Notes: generated from the letters alone by a model not told the origin. A stretch of 64,000 nt of DNA from Kitagawia praeruptora (GCA_037693485.1 CM075347.1:149084501-149148500); one strand, 5' to 3'. Positions 8,542-20,418 are shown, counted from the first letter of the stretch. A program made the numbers and translations.

Positions 8542-10033
8542 ATTATACTCTTTTAAAAATTATGAGGTATTTAATTCTAATATTTAAAGAGTTTTTAAAA
8601 GTACGATATTATTTTTTCCAAAAAAAAGTATGATATTATTGAATTAAGATTTTTAAGAAATATTTAAAAGTAAGGCGGTATTGAATTTAGATATTTATAG
8701 ACTTTTTATAAGTATCGTGTTATTCAAAACAGTCAATGACTTTTAGTGAGAATGATTTTTAACAAAAAATATAATTATATCCCTTGAAAAAAAAGTCATG
8801 ACATTTTTCATAAGATTTGACGTTACTTCTAATAACTTTATAAAAATCATGTTGAATTTCATTAACTCCGTGAAAGTTGCTAAAAATAGGTAAAATCCTT
8901 GAAAGTCATCGAGCTCAAAAAAATCATTAAAAGTCTTAATATAATACCACTCCCTAAATAATCTTAATTATTTAACAGCATTTCAATGGTATTGATTAAA
9001 ATGATTGGTTAAAATGATATAAAATATTAATTATATATAATTTACTAAATCTGTAAGATATTGTGTTTCAATATAGTTTGCTATAATGATTGACTATAAT
9101 TTAAAAATGATATATTATTATTATATCAAATTATTATAAATAGAATATATATATATTATTTTAATATGGCAATATATGAAAATATAGTCAATATAAAGAG
9201 TTTGGCCAAATTTTTTCTTGAAAATAATGTAACATTGGAGTGCAAAAAAATTTAAACATTCTTTATAATTATTATTTGTGATGATGTATCCCATCTAATT
9301 TGTTTCTCAATTCTATCCTTATTTGGTTCCCATTTTACCCTCCTTCATTAAGTTAATCTACTCATTTCAATTGCAAATCATTTATAATTGCGTTTTTAAT
9401 TTGTCATTTTTAATTTTAATTAGACAAAAAAAAATGCAAAAAATAAAAGGTAAAAAAAACAAATGAAGATGAAAATGATGTTAAACAATAATTGCGAAGA
9501 TCTTGTGTGATGACCACCGAACAACTTGTTGTGGTCCACTACTTTTCGCCGCCTACAGTAAAGGAGAAGCAAAGCTCTATCTTGTCCCTAATACCTCATC
9601 TGACATAACACATTTTCGGAATGGACAACATTATTCACAGATCGATGAACAAACACGATTAACACATTCTCAAAATGTTTTAAAATTTCTTTACAATAAG
9701 AAAAACAACTTAATTCTACTGTGTGTCATTTGCGGAGCAGTTCACAATTCACATAGCTCTTATTTTGTTTTTGATTTTAAAGTCGGGACTGAATCCTTTC
9801 AAACCCACCTCGCAATTACTAATATAATAAAGATTTTTGTAATGTGTGTTGACACACAAATAAGAATTTAGTTGTCAGAGTTTGTGATTGGTTTATTTTC
9901 ATTAATAATAATGATCTTTCTGTTTATACAAAAATCTTAATCAATGGAGTAAAAAATTATCGACTCGTAAAAAAGTAGTTATTAGAGTATGATCTTAGAC
10001 ACACAATAAAAAAATCCATATTATAATTTACTA
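8542..10033. other. AT-rich spacer
   Basis: No gene supported. A 122-codon ORF at 9503-9871 shows no recognisable domain or coding bias. The stretch 9410-9500 resembles 7380-7450 (an AAAATGCAAAAA..., ACAAATGAAGATGAAAATGATG pattern), which suggests an old diverged repeat pair. Confidence 0.4.
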
Positions 10034-10345
10034 CTACCTCCGTCCCATTTTATATGAGCTTGTTTGACTTTCACGGAGATTAAGAAAATGTGGTAAAAAG
10101 AGAGTAAAGTTAATTGAAAAGTGGGTAAAATGGTGGGACCTATCAATATTTAATAATAGATTTGAGATAGTGGAGGAAAGTAGTGGGTGTAATAGTGTTT
10201 ATTTAATATAAAAAAGAGTATAAAATGAAGAAGTAGTGGGTGTAATAGTGAAAAGTAGTGTTCAAAAATAGTAAGTAAAGTAGGTTCATTCGTTTTGGGA
10301 CGTCCCAAAAAGGAATAAGGGTCATATAAAATGGGACGGAGGGAG
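10034..10345. mobile_element. Stowaway-type MITE
   Basis: Ends CTACCTCCGTCCCATTTTAT / ATAAAATGGGACGGAGGGAG with TA at 10032-10033 and 10346-10347. One mismatch in the left end. 312 bp. Confidence 0.85.
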
Positions 10346-11405
10346 TAGTATTTATGCCCGCTACGCATGGGCTTCATAATTTTAAAAATTGTTTTGAATT
10401 AATACATTTGTAAATAAAAAATGACTTAAATAAATTTTGTTTTAATATAGTTGGTTTAAATTTTATATGCCTGTATATTATTGCTCAAAAATGCACGCAC
10501 ATTTACACACATCGGAAATCAAAAAAGAGAAATAAAAATTTCAATCAAAAATTTAAAAAATGAAATGATAGTAAGATTGATATACAGGATTAAGAAAACG
10601 TTGAATTTAACTTTCAAACGATTTTGGAAAATGGTTGAAGGTATTATATTTAATTAAAATAATTATAATATTTATTTATTGTCTGACCTCTTACCTTTAT
10701 AAGAGCATCTCCAACCTTTAGGACCTGTTAGGTATAATGTCCAGCTGGCACTCAAATAGGACTCATTTTAGCTATTCTCTACAATTTTCAGCACTCCAAC
10801 CATACCCTCCTATAATTATACCTATTCAGAAATGATCCGCTATATTTGTTGATTGCCTGTCCATTATCTAAATCCATCCAGCTCATCTCTGCCGTTCAAT
10901 TCCTACTTCATTTTTTAAATGTAATTAGTTTTATTGATTTTTTCTATATTTCATTTGATTTTATCACTATTTATTTTTTTTCAAAATCCTATATTAAAAA
11001 AAAATATACATATATAATTAGAGTTTTTATTCTTAAAAATTTGAGAATTGTTCAAGAATAATAATTAATTTTATTTTATTGAATTTAAAAATAGTAAAAT
11101 AACATATTTTAAAAAAATAAAGTTATTTAAATTAATTATTTAATATACATATTTATACAAAATTTTTATTTTATTGAATTTAGAAAAAGTTTAGTTATGA
11201 GTTTTATCCACAATAAATAAATAATATCTAAAAATATAATCGTTAGAATTTGAAAAATAGTAAAATAACATATTTTTAAATATAACTAACCGTTATAGCT
11301 AATACCACTGGAGCACATTGGTCAGTAAGCTATTATGTTATTAAATTATGTGGTTACTTTAGTGTTGTATTTTATTTCTGAATTTGTTCTTTATCTTTCC
11401 TATAG
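10346..11405. other. AT-rich spacer with a possible degraded MITE
   Basis: It begins a GAGCATCTCCAACC motif at 10703, typical of the end of a common plant MITE class, but no clear right-hand partner is seen (ACCACTGGAGCAC near 11306 is a poor match). Two near-identical AT-rich blocks ending GAATTTAGAAAAAG / GAATTTGAAAAATAG lie at 11080-11280. Confidence 0.35.
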
Positions 11406-11606
11406 AAGCTTCCTGAAAATATACACTTAAACTACGTGGAACGTTTGGGACATGAATTTGTACTCAGCTCGCGGAACGGTTATAAAATTCCTGTGATATA
11501 TGACAAAGAAAGAGGAGCCTTCAAGGGGATGTCTAACTTATACTTGGATTATTCTCTGAAAGGTGGTGAATATTTAGTGTTTGAGTGTTATGGACACTCT
11601 GAACAA
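11406..11606 (+). pseudogene. B3 DNA-binding domain exon fragment
   Basis: After an AG acceptor (TTTCCTATAG), the frame reads KLPENIHLNYVERLGHEF, then GYKIPVIYDKERGAF, then LDYSLKGGEYLVFECYG. This is the order of the plant B3 fold: LP-x-F/I start, central variable strand, and the SLKxGxYLVFxYxG closing strand. B3 proteins are plant nuclear DNA-binding factors. About 65 residues remain, most of one domain, with no second domain and no start codon of its own. The fragment abuts the 3' end of a Helitron-type gene running the other way, so it may be a captured exon with part of its intron (11283-11405). Family assignment is by eye. Confidence 0.6.
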
Positions 11607-13300
11607 TCTTTACATCAACTTCCTCCCCATTATCAACATTAACCCACTTCATTCTATTCTCTACCTCACTCTCTGTGTCATATATATATAATTGACAGAA
11701 TTTTGGAGTTTCGTTGTCGTTCGGTAAAAGGCTGCCAAAAACGTGATGGTTCTGTCCATTTAGTCTATAGATATAAGGAGCCCTCCCAGTATTAATGCTG
11801 TGATCAACTTTACCCCCCATAGATGTAAATGCAAACATGGTATTATATAAACGAATGTTTTTCTTGAACTTATGACACTTATGAGGATCATTGTACAACT
11901 GCATCAGGTAAGAAGGAGTGGAAGGAGCTTTTGGGAGCTTAATCTGACCTTTACCACAGCATAATGAAAATTCAGGGGTTCCTTTTGTAACTTGTTTATT
12001 GACACGCTCTTCCTTCCACATTATCGCATCACATTTCGAACACTTTGAACTTGGAGGACCCAAACTGGCATAACCTATTATATTAAAAAAAATTAAACAT
12101 CTATATAAATAAAGATATTACTATCAGACAATATCAAGTTCATTATAATAATCCAACTATATGCCTTCTTTTGTAAGACACCATTTTTCACCAAACACAA
12201 TATCTTCTTCATCACTATCAGTTCCATACAGCATTTCTGTGATGTGAAAATTTGCATCCCTCATTAATCAAAAACATATAATCTAACATCTAATCAACAA
12301 CAAACAATAATAAAATTCATTAATGAAAGTAACCCCATACCACCATCATAAAACATTTCATCATCTTCCTCCAAGAAGGCAGTTTGACCAGATGCAACAT
12401 CTATATGGTGGTCAGCAATAAAATACTGAACATTATCAGAGATTTGAAATTCAACTATTATATATAAGCACAATCAAAGTGATTACCTAAATTGTAGTCA
12501 ACATCAGTCTCTTCTTCAAAGATTCTTTCTTTAGGAAGTCCAAATAATTCTCTACTTGATTCTGATAGCTTTGACTTGTCAATAATCCTAGCTTCTTTCT
12601 TCTTTAGCAAAGATGATGAGCCAAATTGTCCTCCTCTTGCAACTGAACATAATGTTGCTTCAATAAAATCATTTAAACAATGAGAAAATGAATAGTTACA
12701 GAAATCTGCACTTGTCGAAAAATTACCTTCATTTGATGGTCTTCTATTGGAGATATTTGATAAAGGAACTCTTGTTGTCACACATGATAAAGGAGGACAT
12801 GTCAGATCACCATCAACTCCAAAATTATGATGCGAAGAATTTCTTAAGATATTGGTCCCATCCTTTACAACTTTCTGATACTTATTTGCTTTCCCAGAAT
12901 TGGATATTCCCAATTTCTCTTCTATTAAATCCACATTAGAAGAGCCTGCACAATAGTACATGAGAACAAAATAATTTGCAGAAAAACATTCAAATCATCT
13001 AAAAAAACAAAGCAATAATTCATGAAATATCAGTGCAAAAAGTTTGCATTAAGAAGAACCTGATTTCTCATTATTGGAGTTGGATATATTTGAAAGGGGA
13101 CATCTTATGGTGGGAGCAGAAGTTGAACTCCTAATTGAAAAACCACCAACTCCAACAACACTACCACACATACTACTAAGATAATTTGGAGTGTCAATCG
13201 TATTTTCTTTGTTTGCTTCATTCCTTTTTCGAATTCTTTTCACATTAAAACCTAAAATATATAACAACATAAAAATTAAATCAAAAACAAAACAGAGCAT
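11600..13300 (-). pseudogene. Helitron Rep/helicase protein, N-terminal exons only
   Basis: The last exon (about 11600-12074, acceptor AG at 12075-12076) reads GYASLGPPSSKCSKCDAIMW, then FSLCCGKGQIKLP, FTSMGGKVDHSINTGRAPY, HHVFGSLLPN and QLYIYDTESEVENRM. This is the well-known conserved block before the Helitron Rep domain, with CxxC and LCC zinc-type motifs. Upstream exons lie near 12170-12260 (TEMLYGTDSDEEDIVFG), 12345-12415, 12480-12950 (PLSNISN, SSRELFGLP) and 13050-13290 (PLSNISN again). The rolling-circle HUH motif and the helicase that should follow are absent because the sequence changes to the B3 fragment near 11600. The protein would have acted in rolling-circle transposition; this copy cannot. 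Confidence 0.75.
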
Positions 13301-14096
13301 CTATATAAATATAACAACCAGGTTCAAAAATAGAGGCATCGAACACAATCATAACACAATTGGGAAATCCATTAAACATACAACACCACAAAGATTCATG
13401 AAGATTATCCAAAAATCTTCTAATTAAGGACAAACAAAATAGCCAAAACAAAACAGGAATTCCAATAAACGATATAAGGGATGTGAAATCACCATAATCA
13501 GAGCACAAAGAAGAGAAATTGTCCAGCCTTAGATGATTGAACTGGCCCTGAAAAAAGAAATTACGAATTAGTCTCATAACAAAAACAAATACTCTTAAAA
13601 TATACAAAACAAAAACAAAAAAACCTGCTTCATTTTCAAAAAATGAACACCAAAAGGGAAGAGGAAGAAGCTGTTTATATGGTGAGAATGAGACAGAATT
13701 CAAACCAATTGTAGAACTTTGAAATGAACTCTGCACTCAAATTTGAATTACCTGATTGATGGTACAGTTTTTGAATTACCATCCATACTGTCTCCTTACC
13801 AATTTTGGAGAGAAAATGTGGTGGAAGCCTAAATCGGTAGTAACAACAGCAGACGTACTCTGGACATAAATTGTTGTCCGAATGAAATGGGTAAGTGGAG
13901 AGAAAGTCAGCAAATGAAGACAAATCTATTATTAATGTCGTGTGGCAGCAGTAGAATAAAAATTTAATTGAAGGGGGTATGAGTGTCCAACATGGTGCAA
14001 GTTTTAATGGCATTTTCAGTAATTTTGTATCAAGTCTTGGGGTAGGGGGTGTAAAAAGTGCATGAAAAAGGGATCAAGATTTATTATTTATATAGA
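11600..14096 (-). mobile_element. decayed Helitron (autonomous-type, truncated)
   Basis: It carries exons of the plant Helitron Rep/helicase gene on the minus strand. The likely 5' terminus is TCTATATAAATAATAAATC, read on the minus strand from 14096, preceded by A as expected for insertion between A and T. The 3' CTRR end and hairpin were not found on the low-coordinate side. The Rep catalytic and Pif1 helicase domains are missing. Confidence 0.6.
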
Positions 14097-14920
14097 TATT
14101 ACATAAATCGTACTTGGTTTAATTTTAGTTTTAAATTTTAGCCCACATATTATTAACTATGATCTAGTTTTCGATCAAAGTCGAAGCAAATCGCACCATA
14201 TTCATTCCTAAAAGTAACCCAATATTTTAGTAGTAGTAAATTTACTTGTACGGAGTAATATTTTTGGCCATTATGCGTTATTTATTTAAGGGTTCAATCA
14301 AGTCCATATAACCCAAGTAAGGCCGCAATCAAATTCAAACGAATCGATGAGTCGAACATTGCTTCAATCGGATTGGTGACATGAATGATGTGATAGTTTG
14401 AAATGTTTAACTTGATGTGACATTCGAGAATATTTTGAATATTAATTTTGTACCTCTAATATTTTTCTTTGGAAAAAATTATCCATCAAAACCTTTACAT
14501 GGTGTCGTATTACTTCCAATTTAATAGTTTGAAATGTTTAACTTGATGTGACATTCGAGAATATTTTGAATATTAATTTTGTACCTCTAATATTTTCCTT
14601 TCGAAAAAATTATCCATCAAAACCTTTACATGGTGTCGTATTACTTCCAATTTAATCGCACTTACGTATAAAACATTGAAATGAATTAAGGATAGATGAT
14701 AACTAAACAGGAAACTTATCATTGATCATTTAATTTGTTTTTCTAGCGAAAATTATTTCAATAGCAAAGAGCCAATAAAATTTAAACTTCATCAACGTAT
14801 CATAAGAAAATAAGAATTATCGGAATGGTACACGTAGTTCCAGCAGCACCAACACACCTTAACCATTGGGTATCTAGCATTCTGGCTTGTGAGTTGCGAT
14901 AGGTCTAGATACAGAAAATG
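14097..14920. other. spacer with one tandem duplication
   Basis: No gene is seen. It holds the two-copy 131-bp tandem repeat annotated at 14394-14655. Confidence 0.5.
14394..14655 (+). repeat. two-copy tandem repeat, period 131 bp
   Basis: Units 14394-14524 and 14525-14655 both begin TAGTTTGAAATGTTTAACTT and end ATTACTTCCAATTTAA, with only a few single-base differences, so the duplication is recent. Confidence 0.9.
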
Positions 14921-15228
14921 TAAATTGCTAGGTAGATGATAAATACTACATCACCTGTCGTTTGCACTATTAATAATTTATTCTTCGCCGCACATGAATG
15001 TTTAGGGATGTCGGATTTTGATATCATTCATTGCCCAATGTTAGTGGATGATTATTATTTCGGAATGTTGTCTTTCAAATTCTTTACATTGTCCTGTATT
15101 ACTTTCAATCAAAAAAAATTATGAATTGTAGCATCCTAGGAATTCATTTGTTAGCACTTCGGAGTATGAATTAGCAAATTGCCTGAGAAATTGTTGGCTA
15201 CTTCTTAGACAGTTCCTACCAACGACCA

Positions 15229-16050
15229 GAGCAAGTTCAACAATGTGCCCTAAAAATATAATAAAATATAACGTTCTAGTAGTTTAGGTCATAATTTTTG
15301 TGTATCAATTCCAACAACATGCCTTATACTTGTGCCTTATAAATAAAAATAATAATAAATTTTAATTACATTTGGAGGAAAGAGAAAAAAGTGAGGAGAG
15401 AGAAGTGTAGAAAAGGAGATAAGTCAATTTTTTATTGTTAAAAACAGTGTTGTAAAAAGCGGAAAGCGGTTCTAAGCGGTGGGAGGACCTTCTAGCGCCT
15501 AGGCGGGTTAGGCGGGCGCCTAAGCGGATTTATAAGCGGGACGTTAAGCGGATTGTGAATATATACATATATATTTTTTAATTATTTAATTATATATTTA
15601 GAGGTTATGAATTATACAAGTTTAAATTTTAATACATATATTCATTTATAATATGAAATTTGAAAAATAATTAAAGAAAAAATAAATAAATAAATAAAAA
15701 TATTTAATATATATATATAAGGTTCAAAATTTGGTCAACCCGCCTAATTCCGGTCAAACCCGCTTAATTTCGCTTAATTTCCGCTTAATTACAAAAAATG
15801 CTTAAAAGTCCGATTAGTAGAAAATCGAGTCGGTTAGCCCGCTTTTTCCGCCTATGCGGCCGCTTAACCCGCTTTTTAGAACAGAGGTTAAAAATGATTT
15901 AGAACAAGTATAAAGATGCCTTAAAAAAGGGCATGAGATAGATGTCCTAGTATTTTAAGACACCACTAGGACATTGTTGGAACACAAAAAATGACTAAAC
16001 ATCCTAAATATTGATTTAGGACAATATTTTGGACATTGTTGGACTTGCTC
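15229..16050. mobile_element. Tourist-like MITE, copy 1, interrupted
   Basis: Ends GAGCAAGTTCAACAATG / CATTGTTGGACTTGCTC. Without the inserted 442-bp hAT element and its 8-bp duplication it is 372 bp, the same length as copy 2 (29261-29632). A third copy is at 57137-57487. Confidence 0.85.
15445..15886. mobile_element. non-autonomous hAT MITE
   Basis: 442 bp, ends CAGTGTTGTAAAAAGCGG / CCGCTTTTTAGAACAGAG, flanked by a perfect 8-bp target duplication GTTAAAAA (15437-15444, 15887-15894). The interior has many GCGG/CCGC subterminal motifs. The empty site, a single GTTAAAAA, is preserved in the duplicate near 29469-29476. Confidence 0.95.
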
Positions 16051-16110
16051 TAATTGCTTCTTTGTTCACTTGGAAAGAATGGAATAGTGTAGGAATGGAA
16101 TGAAAATTGT

Positions 16111-16541
16111 AGAGGTAATTGCATTTTGCACCCTCTAACTTTCGTTCAAAATCAATTTTGTACCAGAACTTTACAATAAACAGTTTGCTACCCTTAACTT
16201 GTAATTTGAATGCAAATTGCACCCCTTTGTAATTTTCTGTTAAATTAAGGAAGGGTAAAATCGGAATTTTGGTATCAAATTACACTCTCCAGCATGATAA
16301 AGGGAGACAATTACTTGTTGCACAAGTTTTGCTCCAAACTCTGGAGGATTGGCTAGCAACAACCCAGCTGCAGTGACAGTGAATACGGTCTGGAGCATGT
16401 TTCCGAAGAGGGTCCACCCTTTTCCGACACGATGGCGCAAAAATTGCAGTCCTCCGGCTTGAGCTGCCTGGCACGAGTGACGACTGCTTCCCACACATGT
16501 GTAGACAGAGCCTGGAATGTTGAGAAGGGCTTGGAATCCTA
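16111..16541 (-). pseudogene. unrecognised gene fragment
   Basis: The part 16270-16540 has balanced base composition unlike its surroundings. On the minus strand it reads as a plausible protein piece (GFQALLNIPGSVYTCVG, RVGKGWTLFGNMLQ, AAGLLLANPPEFGAKLV) with a hydrophobic stretch suggesting a membrane segment. I cannot assign a family. It ends at the MITE at 16542. The stretch 16110-16260 contains TTTGCACCC-type motifs like those in the Mutator-like element at 50181 and may be a remnant of that family. Confidence 0.35.
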
Positions 16542-16722
16542 ATGCTACAGCCACCAAATTGGGTACCAAATTTTGACACCAAATGATGTGGCACTAATTA
16601 GTTGGTATTTTGTGATATTTTAATTGGATGGCCCTGGCGAGCCCATTATTGTTATAACCAATCAAATTAGTACCATGTCATTTGGTGTCAAAATTTGGGA
16701 ACTAATTTGGTGACTGTAGCAT
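16542..16722. mobile_element. MITE with ATGCTACAG ends
   Basis: 181 bp, ends ATGCTACAGCCACCAAATT / AATTTGGTGACTGTAGCAT, with long imperfect inverted arms (TTTTGACACCAAATGA / TCATTTGGTGTCAAAAT). It directly abuts the RTE element, so it probably marks the RTE insertion point. Confidence 0.75.
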
Positions 16723-18640
16723 TTTTCCCGGATCAGATCCCAATCGAGGTGTGGCTTTATCTGGGTGAGGTTGGCGTCCAATGGCTAGCAGATCTGTTCA
16801 ATGATCTCCTCTTGGGTGATAAGATGCCAGCGGATTGGAGACGTAGTATCGTGGTCCCTTTTTTCAAGAACAAAGGCGATGCTCAGAGTTGTGGTAACTA
16901 CCGGGGTATTAAATTACTCAGTCATACTATGAAACTTTGGGAGAGAGTGGTTGAAAGTCGGATTAGAAGAGAAGCTGAAATCTCAGAGAATCAATTTGGA
17001 TTTATGCCTGGGAGATCGACGATCGAGGCCATCCATCTCGTAAGATGCCTTATGGAGAAGTTCAGGGAGCGGCGCAAAGACCTTTATATGGTGTTTATTG
17101 ATCTGGAGAAGGCTTATGATAGCATCACTCGTGAAGCTATTTGGAAGAGCCTTGAAGAGATGAGAGTGGCGTCGTCGTACATAAGGGCGATTCAAGACAT
17201 GTACGCCCAAGCTACTTCTTGCGTCCGGATCCCAGTGGGTGACTCCCGTTTTTTCCCTGTTGAGGTATGGCTTCATCAGGGGTCGGCCCTTAGTCCTCTT
17301 CTTTTTGCTCTTATTCTTGATGTCATGTCACGAGGTATCCAAGATTCCGTCCCTTGGTGCATGCTCTTCGCGGATGATATCGTGTTAGTGGCGGAGTCGA
17401 GGAGGGAGGTGAACGAGAAGCTGGAGCTATGGAGATCTACTTTGGAATCCCAAGGCTTACGTATGAGCCGATCTAAAACCGAGTATCTATGGTGTAACTT
17501 CAGTAGTGAGGCCATCGAGGAAGGAGTGGAGGTTAAGATTCAAGAGCAGATCGTACCTAGTACGGATAAGTTCAAGTATCTAGGTTCGATCATCCAGAAG
17601 GAAGGTGAGGTTGATGACGATGTCAAACATCGTATCAAGGCTGGGTGGCTAAGGTGGAGGGCAGCGTCAGGGGTGATGTGCGACAAGAAGGTTCCTTTAA
17701 AGTTGAAAGGAAAATTCTATAGAGCGGCAATCCGGCCTGCGTTGCTATACGGTTCTGAGTGTTGGGCGGTGAAGAAGGCCCTCGAAGGCAAGTTGGAAGC
17801 GGCTGAAATGAGGATGCTTCGGTGGTCGTGTGGGCGCACGATGTTAGACAGAATCCCGAACGGAGTGTTTAGAAGCGAGCTTGAAGTGGCGCCTCTTTCG
17901 GCGAAAGTCAGGGAAGGGAGGTTGAGATGGTTCGGCCATGTCCGTAGGAGGCTGGCAGAAGCACCAGTGAGGAGGGTCGAGAGTCTTTCGGTGGTTGGGG
18001 TGAGGAGGAGAGGAAGACCGAGGAGGTCGTGGGAAGAACAGCTTAGGGCGGATTTGAAGGCCCTAAACTTGAATGAGACCATGACAGTTGACAGGGGCTC
18101 TTGGAGGCGTCATATCAGAGTGGTGGATTCTCTTTTAGGGAGCGGCTCTATTGTAGAGAGCCTCAGAGTTGGGTTGTCTCGGTTAGCTTTATCTTAGAAG
18201 TTAGGCTTTTTCGTTCTCTTTTCTCGTTTTTATTGTCTTCTATTTTCAGGTCTTATCTCTACGCGGGGTAGACTGGGATTGTGTGTCTCGGTTTTCTTGG
18301 TCTGTTGTCGTTTGCTTGTGGTTTATTATGCAGGGGGTTCGTCAGGAGCTATCCTCTCAGGCCGTCAGGGTATCAGGTAAGGAGTAATTCAATGACAAGC
18401 AGGTGGGTAGGTCCCATGTGGAGAATGCCATGGGCTCAGGTATTTCTTTGAACTTTTTCGTAATCAATTGGTATTATTTGTATTTTTCACACACCGTATT
18501 TGTCGTGCACATAGCCGAGGGTCTTCACGGAAACAGCCTCCCTGTCGTAAAAAGTGGGGGTATGGTCTGCGTACATCTTACCCTTCCCAGACCCTGCTCT
18601 GAACGGAATATACTGGGTATGTTTGGTTTGGTTTATGGTC
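16723..18640 (+). mobile_element. RTE-type LINE, 5'-truncated
   Basis: It holds the reverse transcriptase half of an RTE element and its full 3' tail. The tail (18513-18625) has the typical GCCGAGGGTCTTCACGG, GGTCTGCGTACATC and ATACTGGGTATG motifs also used by plant SINEs, and ends in a TTTGGTTTGG simple repeat. The apurinic endonuclease domain is missing at the 5' end, as expected for aborted target-primed reverse transcription. Confidence 0.9.
16724..18197 (+). CDS. RTE reverse transcriptase, C-terminal about 490 aa, open frame
   Basis: An unbroken frame from DQIPIEVW to SRLALS. Landmarks in order: GNYRGIKLLSHTMKLWERVV, NQFGFMPGRSTIEAI, FIDLEKAYDSI (catalytic Asp), HQGSALSPLLFALI, MLFADDIVLVAES (FADD catalytic pair near 17365), KFKYLGSIIQ, then a basic C-terminal region (LRWFGHVRRR, RRRGRPRRSW). 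It would copy its own RNA at a nicked target. The first ATG of the open frame (16695) lies inside the neighbouring MITE, so the N-terminus is a chance fusion. There are no stops over 490 codons, so this copy is young compared with the two L1 copies here, but without an endonuclease it should be inactive. Confidence 0.9.
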
Positions 18641-18837
18641 GTTAACTTTTGATTTGATATGCAGAAAATCTGAAGACTTTCTTTCTGAGAAGTGGTGGGA
18701 CCACGTGTGCCACCTCACCATTTAGAGCTGTTGTTGGAGGAGTGAGGCGAACTTTCACGTGCTTTGGTACGGTCAAGGAAAGGAGGTGGCCCCTCTGCAT
18801 ATCTGTATATCTATTAGCATATGAAAAGATGTTGAAA
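18641..18837. other. spacer between LINE and Helitron
   Basis: A moderately GC-rich 200-bp piece with ACCACGTG and TTTCACGTGC (G-box-like cores). No reading frame is supported. Confidence 0.3.
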
Positions 18838-20418
18838 TCTATAACCATCTATAACCTTTATTAATAATTGAAATCTTTTTTTAAAGGTATCTAAAGTTTG
18901 GTTCGCACTATATTTTAGTTTTACCCGTTTTTGGTTCGCACTATATTTTGGTTTCACCCATAAAATCCTATTTTTCCTATAATTCTATGTTGTTTTTTTA
19001 AAAAATAGAATAAAAATAGAAATCCTATTATAATTATAATTCATTTTGTAATTATTATCCTATTATACTTATAATTCTTTTATTTGTAGTTTTTTTTAAA
19101 AAATCATATTTCCCCTAGAATACTATGTTCCTTTAAAAAGAGTTAAAAATCGAGTTCTTATGATGATTATAATTCTTTTATTTATAATTTTTTTAACTTG
19201 AAAAAACCAACGATCAAAAATCACCAAAAAAAAGAGTGTAAAACACCAACGAATACGTAGCCAGATCGTATAACATTTGATAAAACACTAATGAATCTAT
19301 AACCTTTATTAATAAATTTCTGTTTAATGATATTTTCGTAACAAATTTGGTTTCACCCTTATTTTATCACAGATTCCTACTCCCATAAAATTTATATTAT
19401 TTTCTAAAACAATTGTTTGGAATTTTGTTATAATTATAATTCTTTTACTATAATATTACTGAATTGTACAAACAACGTATATATTAGAACAAGAACCATG
19501 TATGTTATGTTTTCTTGATTGTTTAAAATATAATCTTAAATAAATAATAAATAAATCTATATCTATAACGTGTATTAATAACAAAACCCCTTTTTAATGT
19601 ACTATTTTATACCAAATTTGGTTCGTACCATATTTTTGTTTCACCCCAAGACTCCTATTTTCTCTAGAATTATATGTTATTTTATAAAATAAATAAATAT
19701 ATTATATTACAATTATAATTTTTTTTATTACAACTTAATAAAAAAAAAAGACTACAAATACAAATGTTAATCTACGGTGACATGCTTATCTATAACAAAC
19801 GAAATAAATTTTTAATGGTACTTCGGTACCAAAAATTGGTTCCACCCATAATATTCCTATTTCTCCAAGGATTCTATATTATTTTTTATTAAAATAATAA
19901 ATTGTTAATACTATTATAATTGTAATTTTTATTATAACTCTATTCAGTTCACAAATAACGTATTTATCATAATCATGTACATTTTACGTATATATCGGAA
20001 TCATTTAGTTTTTTTTCTCGATTTTCTTAAATAAACTTAAATAAATAATATATAAAATGACTTTTATTAATAAGCAAATTCTTTATAAATAACGTAATTT
20101 TTTATAATAATTAATGATCAATTTAATTAAATTTTCTCGGACCCTTATCATCTAATTTCTTATTTGTAAGTGAAATCACGTTTTAATGATGTTTACTTCT
20201 AGATTTGTGTCTCCTAGAAATATTGGAATTTTGATGTAATTACAATTCTTCTTTATAAACTACTAAGTTCCATAAATATCGTAATTTTCTTTTGTACTTT
20301 TATCATTTTTATAGTATTTTTTAATGATAAATATAATATTTCCTATAAAATTTAATAAAAAAAATGATCAATTTTAATAAATTATTTCGACCCGTGCTTG
20401 GCACGGGCTATCTTCTAG
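18838..20418 (+). mobile_element. non-autonomous Helitron (family B, copy 1)
   Basis: 5' end TCTATAACC after an A (18837), and 3' end with the hairpin CCCGTGCTTGGCACGGG followed by CTAG (20415-20418) and a T. 1581 bp, non-coding. It contains internal restarts of the 5' motif (ATCTATAACCTTTATTAATA near 18848, 19293 and 19560), so it is built of tandem partial copies. Confidence 0.8.

Larger units (their letters stand above)
14921..16110 (+). repeat. dispersed duplication, copy A
   Basis: Nearly identical to 28907-29705 over the flank (ATGATAAATACTACATCACC ...), the MITE, and about 60 bp beyond it (TTCACTTGGAAAGAATGGAAT). Both copies share the MITE at the same site. Only copy A has the hAT MITE at 15445-15886. 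The identical 40-residue ORF starts (MINTTSPVVCTINN) are part of the repeat and not a recognised protein. Confidence 0.9.

Noticed and set aside
9503..9871. 122-codon ORF
   Set aside because: No family recognised, no promoter or splice signals, and low-complexity neighbours.
14936..15124. ORF repeated at 28927-29319 (MINTTSPVVCTINN)
   Set aside because: Conserved only because the DNA is a recent duplication; it diverges by frameshift after about 44 codons.
16983..18082. antisense ORFs under the RTE frame
   Set aside because: Shadows of the reverse transcriptase; they show none of its motifs.
20393..20418. GC hairpins CCCGTGC...GCACGGG read as terminators (here, 28438, 55552 and others)
   Set aside because: Each lies just before CTAG-T and at the end of a repeat, so they are Helitron 3' ends in a nuclear plant genome.
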